The translations under genes and the position numbers were made by a program. A DNA stretch of 64,000 nt, taken from contig JAGYIE010000001.1 of assembly GCA_018402765.1 (NCBI GenBank), positions 620,001 to 684,000 of the forward strand, read 5' to 3'. This DNA comes from Vicingaceae bacterium (GTDB taxonomy: Bacteria > Bacteroidota > Bacteroidia > Flavobacteriales_E > Vicingaceae). Positions 8,562-16,566 of the stretch are shown piece after piece (within the stretch, counting starts at the first letter, position 1; the number at the start of each line of letters is the position of its first letter). The notes beneath the pieces were generated by a model. The model was given only the letters and a program-made list of their open reading frames with translations. It searched no databases and had not been told where the DNA came from.

Positions 8562-9845
8562 TTAGTATCCATACTTTTCTTGCCAAAATCGTTTCATACG
8601 TTCTCGTAACTCTCTCTCCCTCGTGTTTTCACCCATGTCATAATATTTTGTATTACTCAACTCATCAGGCATAAATTCTTGAGCAATAAAATTTCCTGTT
8701 CCATTATGACTGTATTGATATTTTTCGCCATATCCTATCTCTTTCATTAGTTTGGTTGGAGCATTTCTTAGTGCTAAGGGCACACTTAAATTCCCAGATT
8801 GTTTCACTTCCGCTTGTGCTAAATTAATTGCCATATAAGCGGCATTACTTTTTGCTGAGCATGCCAAATACGTGACTGCTTGAGACAAAATAATTCTACT
8901 TTCCGGCCAACCAATTACGTTTACTGCCTGAAAGCAGTTATTAGCGATTACTATTGCCGTAGGATTCGCATTTCCGATGTCTTCACTCGCTAAGATTAAT
9001 AATCGACGAGCAATAAACTTCGCATCCTCTCCCCCTTCAATCATTCTTGCCAACCAATACACAGCTGCATTAGGATCGCTACCTCGAATGGATTTAATGA
9101 AAGCTGAAATGATATCGTAATGCTGTTCCCCATCTTTATCATATCGTGCTATAGATTGCTGTGCAACAGCAATTACTTTATCGTTCGTAATCACTACCTT
9201 CTCCCCTTCACTGTTATTTACTGTCAGTTCCAATAGATTCAACAATTTTCGAGCATCACCGCCTGATAACTGCATAAGGGTTTGATATTCTTTTAGTTCT
9301 ATATCCTTCTTAGCTAATTCTTTATCGTTTTTGATTGCCAGATGAATCAAGCTAAGCAGCTCATCTTTGGTCAAGGGCTCTAAAATATAAACCTGACAGC
9401 GAGACAATAATGCAGATATTACTTCGAAAGATGGATTTTCGGTGGTTGCTCCAATTAGTGTAACCACCCCTTGTTCTACAGCACCTAATAAGGAGTCTTG
9501 CTGTGATTTACTAAACCGGTGTATTTCATCGATAAATAAAATGGGATTTCTATCTGCATTAAAGAACTGTTGTTTCTTTGCCTTATCGATAACATCTCGA
9601 ATATCTTTAACTCCTGAATTGATAGCGCTCAAAGTAAAGAATGGACGGTCGGTGGCGTGTGCAATAATATTGGCCAAAGTTGTTTTACCAATTCCTGGAG
9701 TACCCCATAGAATCATAGAAGGAACCATTCCTTTTTCAATCAGTTTGCGCAATACCGCACCTTCGCCAATCAAGTGTTTTTGACCGATATAGTTGTCGAA
9801 ATTAGTAGGACGTAGTCGTTCTGCTAAGGGGATTAAAGAGGCCAT
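8562..9845 (-). CDS. rarA: Replication-associated recombination protein A (RarA/MgsA), AAA+ ATPase
   Basis: Clamp-loader-like AAA+ protein that acts at stalled replication forks. Start chosen at the ATG 9843-9845 (MASLIPLAERLRP), matching the conserved family start; a GTG seven codons upstream is also open. Residues counted from that GTG: Walker A GTPGIGKT at 55-62, Walker B FIDEIHRF at 111-118, then GATTENPSFEV (sensor 1). The C-terminal tetramerisation part is intact (AMIEGGEDAKFIARR, SEDIGNANP). Normal length. No gene partner is obvious; the AcpH gene lies 121 bases upstream on the same strand. Confidence 0.95.
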   Translation of the reverse strand: MASLIPLAERLRPTNFDNYIGQKHLIGEGAVLRKLIEKGMVPSMILWGTPGIGKTTLANIIAHATDRPFFTLSAINSGVKDIRDVIDKAKKQQFFNADRNPILFIDEIHRFSKSQQDSLLGAVEQGVVTLIGATTENPSFEVISALLSRCQVYILEPLTKDELLSLIHLAIKNDKELAKKDIELKEYQTLMQLSGGDARKLLNLLELTVNNSEGEKVVITNDKVIAVAQQSIARYDKDGEQHYDIISAFIKSIRGSDPNAAVYWLARMIEGGEDAKFIARRLLILASEDIGNANPTAIVIANNCFQAVNVIGWPESRIILSQAVTYLACSAKSNAAYMAINLAQAEVKQSGNLSVPLALRNAPTKLMKEIGYGEKYQYSHNGTGNFIAQEFMPDELSNTKYYDMGENTRERELRERMKRFWQEKYGY

Positions 9846-9966
9846 TTTTAAACTTTCTTTTGTCACAAAATTAAGTTTAAAAAGAGAGACTATACATTTT
9901 ATTCGATTTGAACCCGAACTAATATTTAGGTTATTGATTTCATATTTTTTAGCTTAAAAAAGCCGA

Positions 9967-10542
9967 TTACTCAAACAATCTCGCATGTGCGATTAATTCT
10001 GGAAAAAAAGCATCAAAATCTGCTAAATAAAGCGCCTCATCTTTTCGAAGGTATTCGGCAGCTAATTCCATTTTTGAGCCTTTAATAGTTCTTCGGGACA
10101 TTCCACTTAGCGCTTGATTAATTCCTTCAATTTTTCTGTAGTTGTACAACCAATTGTCTCGCTCCATATAGCCAAACATATAAGCTGCTTTTTCTGGAAT
10201 TAGGTGATGAAATTCATTGATGACGTTGTAAGCACCTAGTGTAAAATCTTCCAAATCTTGATTAGAATACTCCTTCCATCGTTTAGCTAATAAGTAATCA
10301 TAAAAAACATCCGCAATAACCGGCGAAAACTTATGAAAAATAGGCCGTAACCTTTTTTTACTTTCTAAAACTAACGGGTGCTCGTCTGTAAATGTATCAA
10401 TAGCTCGGTGTTGCAAAACCCCTTTTTGAATGGGTTCAGGAAAATCTAAATATTGATTGCCAACAATATGGTCGGCTATAAAATTACCAACCATTAATCC
10501 TTTATCGCCTTGAGCGAGATAAAAATGAGCTAAATAATTCAC
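9967..10542 (-). CDS. Acyl carrier protein phosphodiesterase (AcpH family)
   Basis: 191 residues. The start MNYLAHFYLA and the GNFIADHI motif (19-26) with the following LQHRAIDTFTDEHP give the His/Asp metal site of the DUF479/AcpH family, which removes the phosphopantetheine arm from holo-ACP. Many relatives are annotated only as DUF479, so the reaction is by family. Cytoplasmic. The upstream region holds a tandem repeat array shared with the divergent mnmE. Confidence 0.82.
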   Translation of the reverse strand: MNYLAHFYLAQGDKGLMVGNFIADHIVGNQYLDFPEPIQKGVLQHRAIDTFTDEHPLVLESKKRLRPIFHKFSPVIADVFYDYLLAKRWKEYSNQDLEDFTLGAYNVINEFHHLIPEKAAYMFGYMERDNWLYNYRKIEGINQALSGMSRRTIKGSKMELAAEYLRKDEALYLADFDAFFPELIAHARLFE

Positions 10543-10598
10543 GGTTTAAAGATAGTTTTTAAATAATAATGAACAACAGTGATTAGATTATTCCTAAC

Positions 10599-10650
10599 CA
10601 CAAAGAACATTAAGGAAATCGCTAAGAAAACGAAGAATAATTAAATTTTG
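10599..10650. repeat. Decayed CACAAAG-type dispersed element
   Basis: AACCACAAAGAACATTAAGG and a following AAAACGAAG resemble the ACCACAAAG/CACAAAG strings at 25609-25690 and 57518-57735. Non-coding on both strands. Confidence 0.4.
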
Positions 10651-10670
10651 AATACATTGTCATTTTAATC

Positions 10671-10800
10671 CATTGTTATATCGATTCATTGTTTAATTGT
10701 TAAATTAATTCATTGCTATATTGATTCATTGCTATATTGATCCATTGCTATATTGATCCATTGACAAATTGTTACATTGTAATATTGATTCATTAATTTC
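10671..10800 (+). repeat. 16-bp tandem repeat array upstream of mnmE
   Basis: Consecutive 16-base units start at 10711, 10727, 10743, 10759 and 10775, with consensus CATTGCTATATTGATY. The second and third differ from the first only in the last base. Further degenerate units precede them from 10671. The array ends about six bases before the GTG start of mnmE, so it spans the promoter region. A more diverged array with the same period and the same CATTG/ATTGAT words lies at 57751-57829. Confidence 0.75.
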
Positions 10801-10806
10801 GCAGCC

Positions 10807-12207
10807 GTGTATACGACTCAAGAAACCATTTGTGCATTAGCCACTCCTTCCGGCTCAGGAGCTATCGGAATTATCCGACTTTCAGGCCCAAAAGCTTATG
10901 AAATAGCGAACATTATTTTTTATGGAAAAGACCTGACGAAACAAGCGTCTCATACCATCCATTTCGGAACAATCCGAGATAATGATAAAATAATAGATGA
11001 AGTGTTGGTGAGTTTATTTAAAGGCCCTAACTCCTACACTGGAGAAGACAGTGTTGAAATTTCTTGTCATGGGTCTTCCTTTATTTTAGGAAAAGTAATT
11101 GCACTTTGTTTAAAAAATGGAGCTCGATTTGCCAAAGCTGGAGAGTTTACACAACGAGCCTTTGTCAACGGCAAATTAGACCTAGCCCAAGCAGAAGCAG
11201 TAGCTGATTTGATTGCTTCCGAATCTGAAAGCGCGCATGAATTAGCCATGAATCAAATGCGTGGAGGATTCTCTGATAAGATTAAAACTTTACGTGATGA
11301 ATTAATCCATTTTGCTTCTTTAATTGAGTTAGAACTCGATTTTAGTGAAGAAGATGTAGAATTCGCTGATCGGGACGATTTAAAAGATTTAGTAAGCCGA
11401 CTAACCGTTGTACTTTATAATTTGGTGCAATCTTTCTCTGCAGGAAATGTTTTGAAAAACGGTGTACCTATTGCTATAGTTGGTGAACCCAATGTAGGGA
11501 AGTCTACTTTATTGAATGCTATCCTAAATGAAGAGCGAGCGATCGTTTCCGACATTGCAGGCACTACCAGAGATGCCATAGAAGATGAAGTGAATCTAGG
11601 CGGAATCATTTTCCGATTTATTGATACAGCAGGCCTTCGTGAAACCACCGATGTGGTCGAAAACATTGGAATCACTAAAACCTACCAAAAAGTAGATCAA
11701 GCAACTGTGATTCTATATTTAGTCGATGCCAAAAAAAGTACTAAAGCTGAAATTCAGAAAACAGTAGCGACCATACAAGAGCGAATAGCCAATGCCAACA
11801 AACGACTGATTGTAGTAGCCAACAAACTGGAAGATGAACTGAATGACAAAAAGGAAGTTCCGGCAACAATTCTAGACAAGTTTGAAGGACTAGAAGACGT
11901 GCATTATTTATCTGCTTTACAGAAAACCAACGTGGAAGAATTATGCAACCACTTAGTAGAATTGGTTAAAAGTAATATCGTCACCAACAGCGATGTAACG
12001 GTGAGCAACTACCGCCACTATGAGGCGCTATCAAAAGCGTATGAAGCCTTAATGAAAGTAACTGAAGGATTAGAAGTAAATATTACAGGTGACTTTTTGG
12101 CCATGGACATTCGTCAGGCATTGCATTACTTAGGTGAGATTACAGGAGAGATTACAACAGACGACCTGTTGGGAAATATCTTTAGTAAATTTTGTATTGG
12201 GAAGTAA
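10807..12207 (+). CDS. mnmE: tRNA uridine-5-carboxymethylaminomethyl(34) synthesis GTPase MnmE
   Basis: Works with MnmG to modify the wobble uridine of several tRNAs; cytoplasmic. 466 residues. The N-terminal formyl-THF domain opens with TICALATPSGSGAIGIIRLSG. The inserted GTPase domain has G1 GEPNVGKS at 226-233, G2 GTTRD, and G3 DTAGLRE from 273. The essential C-terminal CIGK ends the protein (Cys463). The start is GTG at 10807; no ATG gives a full N-terminus. The promoter region is filled by a 16-bp tandem array. A hairpin terminator lies about 210 bases downstream. Confidence 0.97.
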   Translation: MYTTQETICALATPSGSGAIGIIRLSGPKAYEIANIIFYGKDLTKQASHTIHFGTIRDNDKIIDEVLVSLFKGPNSYTGEDSVEISCHGSSFILGKVIALCLKNGARFAKAGEFTQRAFVNGKLDLAQAEAVADLIASESESAHELAMNQMRGGFSDKIKTLRDELIHFASLIELELDFSEEDVEFADRDDLKDLVSRLTVVLYNLVQSFSAGNVLKNGVPIAIVGEPNVGKSTLLNAILNEERAIVSDIAGTTRDAIEDEVNLGGIIFRFIDTAGLRETTDVVENIGITKTYQKVDQATVILYLVDAKKSTKAEIQKTVATIQERIANANKRLIVVANKLEDELNDKKEVPATILDKFEGLEDVHYLSALQKTNVEELCNHLVELVKSNIVTNSDVTVSNYRHYEALSKAYEALMKVTEGLEVNITGDFLAMDIRQALHYLGEITGEITTDDLLGNIFSKFCIGK

Positions 12208-12488
12208 ATATTCTTCTATTACCAGTTCGCGCGGACGTCTTCGTCAGTGTGTATTTTTCGTGAGGACTTACAGTCCATTGAACTGTTTTTTCCACTCAAA
12301 AACTTGGAGAGGATTCAAAAGAAAGTATTTTTTGTTATTGTTTATTTTTTTAGATCTAAACCGACTACAAGTCCTCTCCATTCTCCTGCTTATTTCCACG
12401 AAAACTAATCCCATAAAAAAACCAACCCTAAAGTTGGTTTTCTCTCTTCTTTAAAACGCTTCAAGCCCTGCGAAATTATAAACTTGGA
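12208..12488. other. Non-coding interval after mnmE with decayed palindromic elements
   Basis: No credible gene. It contains GGACT-TAC-AGTCC at 12264-12276, a pair of nine-base inverted arms TGGAGAGGA (12305-12313) and TCCTCTCCA (12372-12380), and the terminator at 12419-12446. This is the border between the core block and the defence island. Confidence 0.5.
12419..12446 (+). terminator. Rho-independent terminator, probably for mnmE
   Basis: Eight-base stem AAACCAAC / GTTGGTTT with loop CCTAAA, followed by a T/C-rich tail. Confidence 0.6.
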
Positions 12489-12644
12489 GTGTGCCCCGCT
12501 CGAACGCGTTGCGAGCAGCTAAACACTAGCAACAAAAACCTCAAAATTGCATTATCTGTTTTAGTATTAGGCATAGGAGCCAATTTTGTTTACCAAACTT
12601 GGTTTAAAAAAGAAGAGGAAAACAAGTTTAAAAGTGCAACATAA
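12489..12644 (+). pseudogene. Possible fragment of a small membrane protein
   Basis: Open frame from a GTG at 12489 to TAA at 12642-12644. The first 14 or so codons look like chance, but the rest reads as a clean membrane segment (NLKIALSVLVLGIGANFVYQ) followed by a charged tail (FKKEEENKF). No good start codon precedes the plausible part, so it is probably the 3' remnant of a gene cut when the defence island was installed. Its last codons overlap an AGTGC-N8-GCACT site. It could also be a very small real gene with an unusual start. Confidence 0.3.
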
Positions 12645-12650
12645 AGCACT
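12633..12650. promoter_or_regulatory. AGTGC-N8-GCACT inverted repeat, site 1
   Basis: Perfect five-base arms with an eight-base spacer. The same pattern occurs at 12694-12711 and 14374-14391. HipB of E. coli binds TATCC-N8-GGATA, so arm length and spacing match that operator class. Confidence 0.55.
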
Positions 12651-12693
12651 TTTAGTGTTTTATACAATCAAAAGACTTGTAAAACAGAGTGTA

Positions 12694-12711
12694 AGTGCAA
12701 TACATGGCACT
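12694..12711. promoter_or_regulatory. AGTGC-N8-GCACT inverted repeat, site 2
   Basis: Perfect arms with spacer AATACATG. It lies 61 bases from site 1 and just beyond the terminator of the hipBST-like operon. Confidence 0.55.
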
Positions 12712-12727
12712 ATTTATTGTGTTACTC

Positions 12728-12757
12728 AAAAATGCCAGTAAAGTGAGTTTACTGGCA
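12728..12757 (-). terminator. Terminator of the hipBST-like operon
   Basis: Ten-base perfect stem TGCCAGTAAA / TTTACTGGCA with loop GTGAG. Read on the minus strand it is followed by TTTTT. It lies 19 bases beyond the stop codon of the 12776 gene. Confidence 0.75.
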
Positions 12758-12775
12758 AAAATGAGTGTTTTAAAC

Positions 12776-13777
12776 TCATCGCATAAGTTTTTTTAACCGT
12801 GTTTGATATGCTTGTAAATAATTCCTTTTTAATTTATCCGATAAAAAGGAGGCTTCAATTAATATTACAACTTTATACTCTTTAGATAGTAAGCTGTTAA
12901 AAACCTTATTTACTTGTTTTTCCGAAATGGTTACCATTTCTGCTAACTTATAAAATTGTTGAAGCACTTTTCTCTGAGCATTATCCTTTGGCAACAACCC
13001 ATCTTCTAGGGTAAAATCCCTATCATTAATATGAATTCTACTATTCAGTAAGTCATATGCTGGGCTGAGTTTAAAATCTCCTTGAGGGGTTTCAATCACT
13101 GAAAAATTTTTGAAATGAGCATCCCCATTTGAAAACAAGTAATTAAAAGCTATTAATTTAAATAGTTTTACCGATTCAATAGGGTATGCAGGTACAAATC
13201 GTTTTAGTAATTCAAAAAGCTGAAAGTAATTCCCTTCGTATTTATAATGTTCTCCATGTGTTTGTGGAGTTCTTTGCGCTAAAGATGCAAAATCTTCTTG
13301 AGCTAATTTTGAACCGTCCGGTAATACATCAAAACGCTTAGTAATATATGCCGGTGCACCATCTTTAAAAAAGATGAGGGCATTATTAGCTGTTTCAATT
13401 CCAAAAATTTGAGAAGCTATTTGCATTGTTAAATGCTCATTAGCAGGCATCTGATCTGTATTTTTTCCTGCATTTGGAATTGGTTTTAGTATGTGCGTGC
13501 CTTGTTCTCCTTCATTTATCAATCTTAACTGATTTTTCTCTTGAATTACGGAGAATTTTTCTTGAACTCCAGAAATAGATATACGTCTTCTGTTATCATC
13601 AAACAATTCATCAGAAACTTCATTGGATGAGGGAGATTGATAGTTAAGGAAGGGACTAACTTTTTTGTTGCCAAACACTTTTTTTAAGCATGTACTTGAA
13701 TAGCTAGTGAAGCCCTTGCTTAATGTTCCTGGACAACGGTATAATTCTATAATATTATTTAAAGGAACCTTATTCAT
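12776..13777 (-). CDS. HipT-like serine/threonine kinase toxin (HipA without N-subdomain 1)
   Basis: 333 residues, the kinase part of a split HipA. Known HipT phosphorylates tryptophanyl-tRNA synthetase and HipA phosphorylates GltX; the target here is unknown. Motifs: Ser-Ile-Ser at 67-69 directly before GVQEKFSV, the Gly-rich loop region where HipT is autophosphorylated; ATP lysine 98 in HILKP; catalytic NGDAHFKN at 217-224; and metal-binding SPAYDLLN at 238-245. All catalytic residues are present, so it should be active. Its start overlaps the end of the 13770 gene by eight bases. Order on the minus strand is HTH, N-subdomain, kinase, as in HipBST. Confidence 0.88.
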   Translation of the reverse strand: MNKVPLNNIIELYRCPGTLSKGFTSYSSTCLKKVFGNKKVSPFLNYQSPSSNEVSDELFDDNRRRISISGVQEKFSVIQEKNQLRLINEGEQGTHILKPIPNAGKNTDQMPANEHLTMQIASQIFGIETANNALIFFKDGAPAYITKRFDVLPDGSKLAQEDFASLAQRTPQTHGEHYKYEGNYFQLFELLKRFVPAYPIESVKLFKLIAFNYLFSNGDAHFKNFSVIETPQGDFKLSPAYDLLNSRIHINDRDFTLEDGLLPKDNAQRKVLQQFYKLAEMVTISEKQVNKVFNSLLSKEYKVVILIEASFLSDKLKRNYLQAYQTRLKKLMR

Positions 13778-14105
13778 TAGAGTTTACATTTTTCACGATT
13801 GTTACTGCTCCAATGGTATCACTCGTTGCTGTAACCAATAACAAACCAAAGGCATCGTTTTCATCTATTCTGTTTTGAAAGCAGACGGATTGTTTATTTG
13901 ATCCTTCCGGAAGCATATTGAAAAAAAATGAAAATAAAGATGCTGATTTATATTCTTGCTGCTTTTTTGGTAAGGTTAAACTAATTGCAGGTTTTCGCTC
14001 ATCATTAAACCAAGTATCTAAATATCGGAAAACAAACGTCCCATCATCCTGCTGGTATAATTCTGCTGAAGGTTCCTTTTTATAGAAAACAATCGCTTTT
14101 CTCAT
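13770..14105 (-). CDS. HipS-like protein (stand-alone HipA N-subdomain 1)
   Basis: 111 residues. Residues 1-60 fit the first subdomain of HipA (an AIVFYKKEPSAELYQ strand pair and FRYLDTWF), and FSFFFNMLPEGSNKQ is the conserved loop that reads LLPEG in HipA. In E. coli HipBST the equivalent small protein is the antitoxin that binds the kinase. Antitoxin role here is inferred from that precedent. It overlaps the kinase gene by eight bases and starts seven bases after the HTH gene ends. Confidence 0.8.
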   Translation of the reverse strand: MRKAIVFYKKEPSAELYQQDDGTFVFRYLDTWFNDERKPAISLTLPKKQQEYKSASLFSFFFNMLPEGSNKQSVCFQNRIDENDAFGLLLVTATSDTIGAVTIVKNVNSNE

Positions 14106-14112
14106 TTAATAA

Positions 14113-14340
14113 TTAGATTTCTTTTACTTCCAATTTTAGCTTTAATCCAAGTGCATCCGCTAACTTATTTAAGGTTTGAAGGGTAGGGTTGCCCTTGCCA
14201 CTTTCAAATTGTTTGAGCGTTCTTAAACCAACACCAGAAATTTCAGCTAACTGTTCCTGTGTAACATTTAAGGTTTCTCTCCTCTTTTTTAATTCTAATA
14301 TTAATTCCGACAAGTGCATTATATTGCTCTTTTTAAACAA
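14113..14340 (-). CDS. HipB-like helix-turn-helix (XRE) regulator
   Basis: 75 residues, almost all one XRE-type HTH: TLNVTQEQLAEISGVGLRTL then FESGKGNPTLQTLNKLADAL. This size and content match HipB antitoxin/repressor proteins. It is the first gene of the split hip operon. An AGTGC-N8-GCACT palindrome sits 34 bases before its start codon, with two more copies beyond the operon, which suggests autorepression and perhaps DNA looping. Confidence 0.88.
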   Translation of the reverse strand: MFKKSNIMHLSELILELKKRRETLNVTQEQLAEISGVGLRTLKQFESGKGNPTLQTLNKLADALGLKLKLEVKEI

Positions 14341-14373
14341 AAGTAACAGTAATTAATTTAAAAAATAACAATT

Positions 14374-14391
14374 AGTGCTTTTAAATGCACT
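14374..14391. promoter_or_regulatory. AGTGC-N8-GCACT inverted repeat, site 3 (hipB promoter region)
   Basis: Perfect arms with spacer TTTTAAAT, in the 67-base gap between the WYL gene and the hipB-like gene. Confidence 0.6.
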
Positions 14392-14407
14392 TTTTAGAAG
14401 TGTTTAG

Positions 14408-15301
14408 CTAAAAACGATTCGTTTTCTCACTCAAATATTCCCTAAAAGCTTGCGGATAGACTACTTCAATCTCACCCGGTAAGCCTAATACAAAGCGACC
14501 AACTCCTAAGAAATTACCAACCTCTGTGGTAAGCAAGTAGTTGTTATCATCTACTTTTTTGAGGTACTTCTCACTCAAAGGGAATTCTTCTAAAATCAAA
14601 TTGTAAGCGACTAAGGATAATTGAAGCTGAATGGCAATAGGCTCGAAGCTTTGCATTCTAAAAATATCCGTTATTCCTACTCGATGTTTGAGTTTGTATT
14701 GCCAATCATTATCCAGTATTTCAACTTCCTGTATTCTCGAAGCTTTAAATATCTTATTGGTTTGGTCTTCGGTATCGTAGCACCAAACTCCGGTATAATT
14801 GATGGTAAAATCAATTGGCTCTACAATTCTATCTCGAATGTTCTTGCTGTTACCTGATTTGTATTCCTTTAAAACAACTTGTTTTTGCTGCTTAATGGCT
14901 TGAATCAGGTTGTATATATTCTCGGTTTCTTCTTTTTTGGTAATGGCATGGATCACCCTGTCAAAATCATATAGGCTGTAAAGCTTTTTAACGAGCTTCT
15001 CTTTCAATTCTGAATCTTCATCAATGGCATGAATGGTTCTACTTAGAATAAAAGCCTCTTCTTCGGTAAAGTGTAGCAATTGACTAATGTCCTGTGCCGT
15101 AGCATTTTCTTTATCTATCCTGAAATAGCCGTTGTTATTTTCAATGACAAAGCCCACCTGTTTGAAAGTATCAAAATAGCGGTACACCGTCCTTTGAGAA
15201 ATATCAAAGCGATCCGAAAGTTCCTGAATGGTTCTTCCATACTTGCAATCAAGCATGAGAAGCACCTCCAACATTTTCTGAAATTTCGCCTGGTCTGCCA
15301 T
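14408..15301 (-). CDS. WYL-domain transcriptional regulator
   Basis: 297 residues. The N-terminal DeoR-type winged helix is GRTIQELSDRFDISQRTVYR; the central and C-terminal parts form a WYL domain (IDFTINYTGVWCYDTEDQ corresponds to the W-Y core, then a C-terminal extension ending in FREYLSEKTNRF). WYL regulators bind nucleic-acid ligands and often control defence operons. Its start codon overlaps the mcrC stop by one base, so it is co-translated as the last gene of the restriction operon. Autogenous control is inferred. Confidence 0.88.
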   Translation of the reverse strand: MADQAKFQKMLEVLLMLDCKYGRTIQELSDRFDISQRTVYRYFDTFKQVGFVIENNNGYFRIDKENATAQDISQLLHFTEEEAFILSRTIHAIDEDSELKEKLVKKLYSLYDFDRVIHAITKKEETENIYNLIQAIKQQKQVVLKEYKSGNSKNIRDRIVEPIDFTINYTGVWCYDTEDQTNKIFKASRIQEVEILDNDWQYKLKHRVGITDIFRMQSFEPIAIQLQLSLVAYNLILEEFPLSEKYLKKVDDNNYLLTTEVGNFLGVGRFVLGLPGEIEVVYPQAFREYLSEKTNRF

Positions 15302-16566
15302 TAATTAATGATTTTAAACAATATCCTTTCACCTATCGCAAAATCCAATTGATTCCTTTCATTCAGGACGTTGATAAAACCAACTTTGCATTGATTGTCT
15401 TGTGGATTCTCTCGACCTTTCCAAAACGTTCCAAATTTTTCAGATGATGTGTTCGAATGAGGGTATAAAAGCATACTTCGTTTTGCTTCCCAATAAAGAT
15501 TATATGAATACATCTGTTTCAAGTCATCATCACTCGGTTTTGGATTGTTGGTATCGAGCATTTTCCATTTCGTATCAATTACAAAAGTTTCTTTTTGATC
15601 TCCTATTTTATGTGTGACAACAAGATCAGGACGAATGGTTCTTGTTTCCCAAAATTTCTGTTTGTTCTGAAAACTAATATGTGTATCGGAATCAGCAGAT
15701 CGAACTAGCATACGGTAAATATATTCTTCCCACAACTTGTTCATATCGAATAATAAAGTCAACATATTTTCTTGTCCCTGCCGTATATCTGGAGAGTAGT
15801 TCAAAAGGATCATCCGTGCGATCTGAATAGCTTTTGTATAGGATGCTGTTTTTCTAGTTTCTTTTATTCTCTCGAAATGTGTATTATCAACCTTTAACGT
15901 ATTCACTTCTGGAAAAGCAGAAGTAATCCTAGATACACGATCTACAATTGTTGGATTAGAAGACAATAATCGAAGTACTTTCAATCCCTCAAAAAGAATC
16001 TGATTAATCATGTGGTCATAATCATAGACTTGATGATTTGTGTAAAAGAGTTCTTGGTGTATGAGGTTCTTTTGAATGTTTTTAGCGAACTCAATACGTC
16101 CCTTCAGGGCTGTTACGTTTCCTGATTGTTTTCGGTAGCTCTTTATGAGACCTTGACGCAAAAGTTTCTCAATCTCATCCAAATACATCTCAAAGTAAAG
16201 ATCAAGAATAGAGTTGTATTTCCTTTTTAGACTAGCTTCTGACACAGTAGAAACGCTAATAAATTTGCAAACTTTAAGCATATTAAGCAATGCTCCATGC
16301 CAGTCAGAATAATCCTGATCGGAAGCCCTATTTCTATCTGTTTTTGGCAGAATCTCAATTGTTAGACCACCAATTTGAATAACCCCTACATAGCTTTTGA
16401 ATTTTATACCATCACGTATTCCTGTAAAAAATTCGTTTCCATTCCGATCGTTGAAGTCATACAATCTTTTCAGTTCATGTGGCAATAAGAACCTTCCCCT
16501 GTCATCTTTATGAAGGGTAAGTTTTTCGTATTCAAAAACTCGTATAGGCTCTCTTCTTATTTCCAT
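15301..16566 (-). CDS. mcrC: McrC-family nuclease subunit
   Basis: 421 residues. The N-terminal half starts with an IRREPIRVFEYEKL strand and has FKSYVGVIQIGGLTIEILPK, the typical McrC opening that contacts McrB. The C-terminal PD-(D/E)xK nuclease has Asp314 in TIRPDLVV and Asp331-Thr-Lys333 in FVIDTKWKM. It is the cleavage subunit of a GTP-dependent restriction complex aimed at modified DNA in the classical system. The start overlaps the mcrB stop by one base (TAATG). Confidence 0.92.
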   Translation of the reverse strand: MEIRREPIRVFEYEKLTLHKDDRGRFLLPHELKRLYDFNDRNGNEFFTGIRDGIKFKSYVGVIQIGGLTIEILPKTDRNRASDQDYSDWHGALLNMLKVCKFISVSTVSEASLKRKYNSILDLYFEMYLDEIEKLLRQGLIKSYRKQSGNVTALKGRIEFAKNIQKNLIHQELFYTNHQVYDYDHMINQILFEGLKVLRLLSSNPTIVDRVSRITSAFPEVNTLKVDNTHFERIKETRKTASYTKAIQIARMILLNYSPDIRQGQENMLTLLFDMNKLWEEYIYRMLVRSADSDTHISFQNKQKFWETRTIRPDLVVTHKIGDQKETFVIDTKWKMLDTNNPKPSDDDLKQMYSYNLYWEAKRSMLLYPHSNTSSEKFGTFWKGRENPQDNQCKVGFINVLNERNQLDFAIGERILFKIIN

